The notes under the pieces were generated by a model. It was not told where the DNA came from and made no database searches. It saw only the letters and a program-made list of their open reading frames with translations. From positions 1 through 48,777 of IMG/VR virus record IMGVR_UViG_3300006803_000027: a DNA stretch of 48,777 nucleotides. One strand, written 5' to 3'. Positions within the stretch are counted from its first letter, which is position 1. The number at the start of each line of letters is the position of its first letter. A program made the position numbers and the translations under genes. This DNA is from a virus. Of the stretch, positions 47,088 through 48,777 are shown in pieces.

Positions 47088-47414
47088 ATGAAACTCAACG
47101 ACATCATCAAGGAAGTCATGGAATCGAACGAATCTGATCCAGGCTTCTCGAAGATGAATGAAAGCGTTCTCTACAACAAAGGCCAAGACTGGGCTGTTGC
47201 TGTAGTGAAAGCAAATCGCAATCGTGTCGGCAAACCCACTGTCGATGAAAAAGGCGAAGAGATGAATGGAATGACCTGTCTGACAAAGGATGGTGCCTGG
47301 CACTATTATCCGAAGACGAACGTCCTTTCTCACATCTCTCAATTCAGTAAGAGCGAAGCATTGATCACTCTTTCCGACGAACTCAAATCCTCACTCAAGA
47401 AGTTCGTTCTGTAA
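47088..47414 (+). CDS. Small late protein between neck genes, unknown
   Basis: 108 residues, GAAAGGA site. N-terminal helix MKLNDIIKEVMES resembles that of the previous gene, then a beta-rich Gly/Trp region (GQDWAVAVVKANRNRVGKP). Probably a paralogue-like or functionally related minor virion protein; no family recognised. Confidence 0.72.
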   Translation: MKLNDIIKEVMESNESDPGFSKMNESVLYNKGQDWAVAVVKANRNRVGKPTVDEKGEEMNGMTCLTKDGAWHYYPKTNVLSHISQFSKSEALITLSDELKSSLKKFVL

Positions 47415-47423
47415 AGGACTATC

Positions 47424-48113
47424 ATGGCAAATCCACACTTCAACAACTTCCTCTGGGACAACGATGCGCAGATCATCGAGGACCTTACTTCCGATTTCAT
47501 CTACGACCATGGAATCGGAGTTCAGTATATGCCAAGGGTGGACGCTCATTTCGATCCTGTCATGCAAGAGCCGACTGTTAGCACCTTCCGAGATGCATTC
47601 GGTGTCGACATCTTCATTGAGGCTTCGACTGGTCAGTACATGGGTCCCAACGCAATGTTCGATTTTGCAGGATTCTCGTATGGCAAAGACAATGTCACGA
47701 TCCATTTCGATAAACGGAAGTTCATCGAGATTCTCGACAAGTATCCTACAGAGGGCGATCTCATCTATGTTCGCGAACTTGATCGTATCTTTGAGATCAT
47801 TGATGTCGACACACCTGATCCGATGCTTTCTGGTGGCAGACACTTCTCAATTCCTGCTACGATGCGCGTCTATGGTGCTGGTGAAGGCACAACCAACTTC
47901 GATCCTCTGCTCATTGATGATCTTGACTCCAACAACCTCAACGAAATCCTGAAGGCTCTTGACCCATCAATGGACCTTGTCGATCCGACTGAGCAAGAGA
48001 TCAATGACGCCCAAGTCAATAACGATCCTCAGACCCAGAACGAACGTCTCAAGGATGCAGAGCCTGGCACACCATCTGTCGACCCTAAAAGTAACCCGTT
48101 TGGATTCTCATAA
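47424..48113 (+). CDS. 14: Neck protein, gp14-like
   Basis: 229 residues. DAQIIEDLTSDFIYDHGIGVQYMPR near the start and FDFAGFSYGKDNVTIHFDKRKF in the middle follow cyanophage gp14. The C-terminal 50 residues are acidic and low-complexity. It completes the head neck with gp13 before tail joining. T4 gp14 is 256 residues. TAATG coupling with the gp15 homologue. Confidence 0.85.
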   Translation: MANPHFNNFLWDNDAQIIEDLTSDFIYDHGIGVQYMPRVDAHFDPVMQEPTVSTFRDAFGVDIFIEASTGQYMGPNAMFDFAGFSYGKDNVTIHFDKRKFIEILDKYPTEGDLIYVRELDRIFEIIDVDTPDPMLSGGRHFSIPATMRVYGAGEGTTNFDPLLIDDLDSNNLNEILKALDPSMDLVDPTEQEINDAQVNNDPQTQNERLKDAEPGTPSVDPKSNPFGFS

Positions 48114-48777
48114 TGCCCATTGAAAGACGCTGGTTCGCCCATGCACACATTCGCACAACGATCTCGATGTTCGGCAAACTCTTCTCGTCGGTCTATCACT
48201 CTCATCTGAGTGCTGATGGCGCTACCGTTGAAAAGTTGTCGCGGGTACCAATTCGATATGTGCCTGAATCACGCTCTCACTTTCAGAAACGTGAATCAGA
48301 CCCTGAAGACCTGAATCGCTTTATCGAAACATATCCTCGAATCGCCTACACCTTCACCGGTTTGTCGTATGACTCAAGTCGTCAGGTGTCGATGCATCAG
48401 AAATTCCGGAATCCTCAGGATGCAACACAGATTGGCTATTCGAGTGCGCCATACAATCTGTCATTCGACATGCGCATCCTCGCCAGAGACAACATCAAAG
48501 CCTGTGAAATCCTCGAACAGATTCTGCCGTTCTTCCGACCAAATCTCAATGTGTCCATTCGCAACTCTTCCTATAGGGAGTTGGATCACGACATCATGGT
48601 GACTCTCGAATCTGTCAGCCAAGAAGACAACATCGAAGACAACGAAATGCGTGTCGTCCAGTATGTGCTTAGCTTCTCTGTTCAAACCAATCTACAGGGT
48701 GTCGTCACCAACTCTGACATCGAGATCACCAAATTCGATGGCATTGTGGACGAAGGATCAGGTCCTCCACCTGGCAC
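48113..48777 (+). CDS. 15: Tail sheath stabiliser, gp15-like (3' partial)
   Basis: The frame starts with the TAATG overlap at 48113 and is still open at the window end (221 codons). ISMFGKLFSSVYHSH near the start, VPIRYVPESRSHFQKRE, YPRIAYTFTGLSYDSSRQ and APYNLSFDMRILARDNIKACEILEQILPFFRPNLNV match T4-like gp15, the terminator that caps and stabilises the tail sheath and joins it to the neck. Nearly complete relative to T4 (272 residues). Confidence 0.9.
   Translation, partial: MPIERRWFAHAHIRTTISMFGKLFSSVYHSHLSADGATVEKLSRVPIRYVPESRSHFQKRESDPEDLNRFIETYPRIAYTFTGLSYDSSRQVSMHQKFRNPQDATQIGYSSAPYNLSFDMRILARDNIKACEILEQILPFFRPNLNVSIRNSSYRELDHDIMVTLESVSQEDNIEDNEMRVVQYVLSFSVQTNLQGVVTNSDIEITKFDGIVDEGSGPPPG

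Noticed and set aside
1-48777. CRISPR arrays, insertion sequences, integrase or attachment sites
   Set aside because: No spaced direct-repeat array, transposase, integrase or paired att-like repeat was seen; the genome type is that of a lytic T4-like phage.

Overview
The window is a segment of a T4-superfamily (contractile-tailed, Straboviridae-like) bacteriophage genome. Homologues of T4 structural proteins (gp22, gp23, gp5/gp27, gp13, gp14, gp15), late transcription factors (gp55, gp33), replication and recombination proteins (gp32, gp45, gp46/47, gp61, UvsY, DNA ligase) and nucleotide-metabolism enzymes (gp42 dCMP hydroxymethylase, gp1 dNMP kinase, thymidylate synthase, DHFR, dCMP deaminase) are recognisable by motif. 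A GapR/DUF2312-type protein and a SleB-type cell-wall hydrolase point to an alphaproteobacterial host; that is inference. Almost everything lies on the + strand in tightly overlapping ATGA/TAATG operons. Three genes (29835-30717) are on the - strand.

Layout: 1-2755 holds the scaffold (repeat-rich, cut by the window edge), a small unknown protein and the major capsid protein. 2756-3030 is a duplicated terminator/promoter cassette with a two-codon minigene. 3031-8452 holds a dCMP deaminase fused to an acyl-carrier domain, a frameshifted small gene, DNA ligase, a DUF1599-like protein, dCMP hydroxymethylase, a gp33-like protein, an FkbM-type methyltransferase and unknowns. 8453-15051 holds a phosphoesterase, a BGT-like glycosyltransferase, UDP-galactopyranose mutase, a RecB-type nuclease, a MazG-like pyrophosphohydrolase and a second glycosyltransferase. 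15149-16855 is small accessory genes. 16978-29696 is the replication, recombination and late-sigma block, ending in thyA and a DHFR gene interrupted by TGA. 29697-31699 is the lysis region (spanins on -, hydrolase on +). 31746-33929 holds a tail-tube-like protein, uvsY and galE. 33979-42910 is a mostly unrecognised accessory region, with galU and small DUF genes. 42966-48777 is the baseplate hub/spike and neck block, ending inside a gp15 homologue.

Two promoter classes can be read directly. Twenty-two copies of an early-type promoter (TGTACA, exactly 17 bp, TATNNT, usually preceded by TGA) stand before most operons, and five share the same ribosome-binding leader. A second motif, TGTNAAAATA, precedes capsid, tail, neck and spanin genes and is a candidate late promoter for the encoded gp55/gp33.

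The most interesting system is a possible DNA hypermodification pathway. gp42 (with the dCMP-specific Asp), dNMP kinase and a MazG-like enzyme could supply 5-hydroxymethyl-dCTP. GalU, GalE and UDP-galactopyranose mutase form a complete chain from glucose-1-phosphate to UDP-galactofuranose, and two glycosyltransferases plus an FkbM methyltransferase lie in the same region. I infer, but cannot show, that the phage decorates its DNA with a galactofuranose-type sugar. Other notable items are the deaminase-acyl carrier fusion, a phage NADAR enzyme, a promoter aimed antisense into the spanin genes, and a repeated noncoding module in three intergenic regions.
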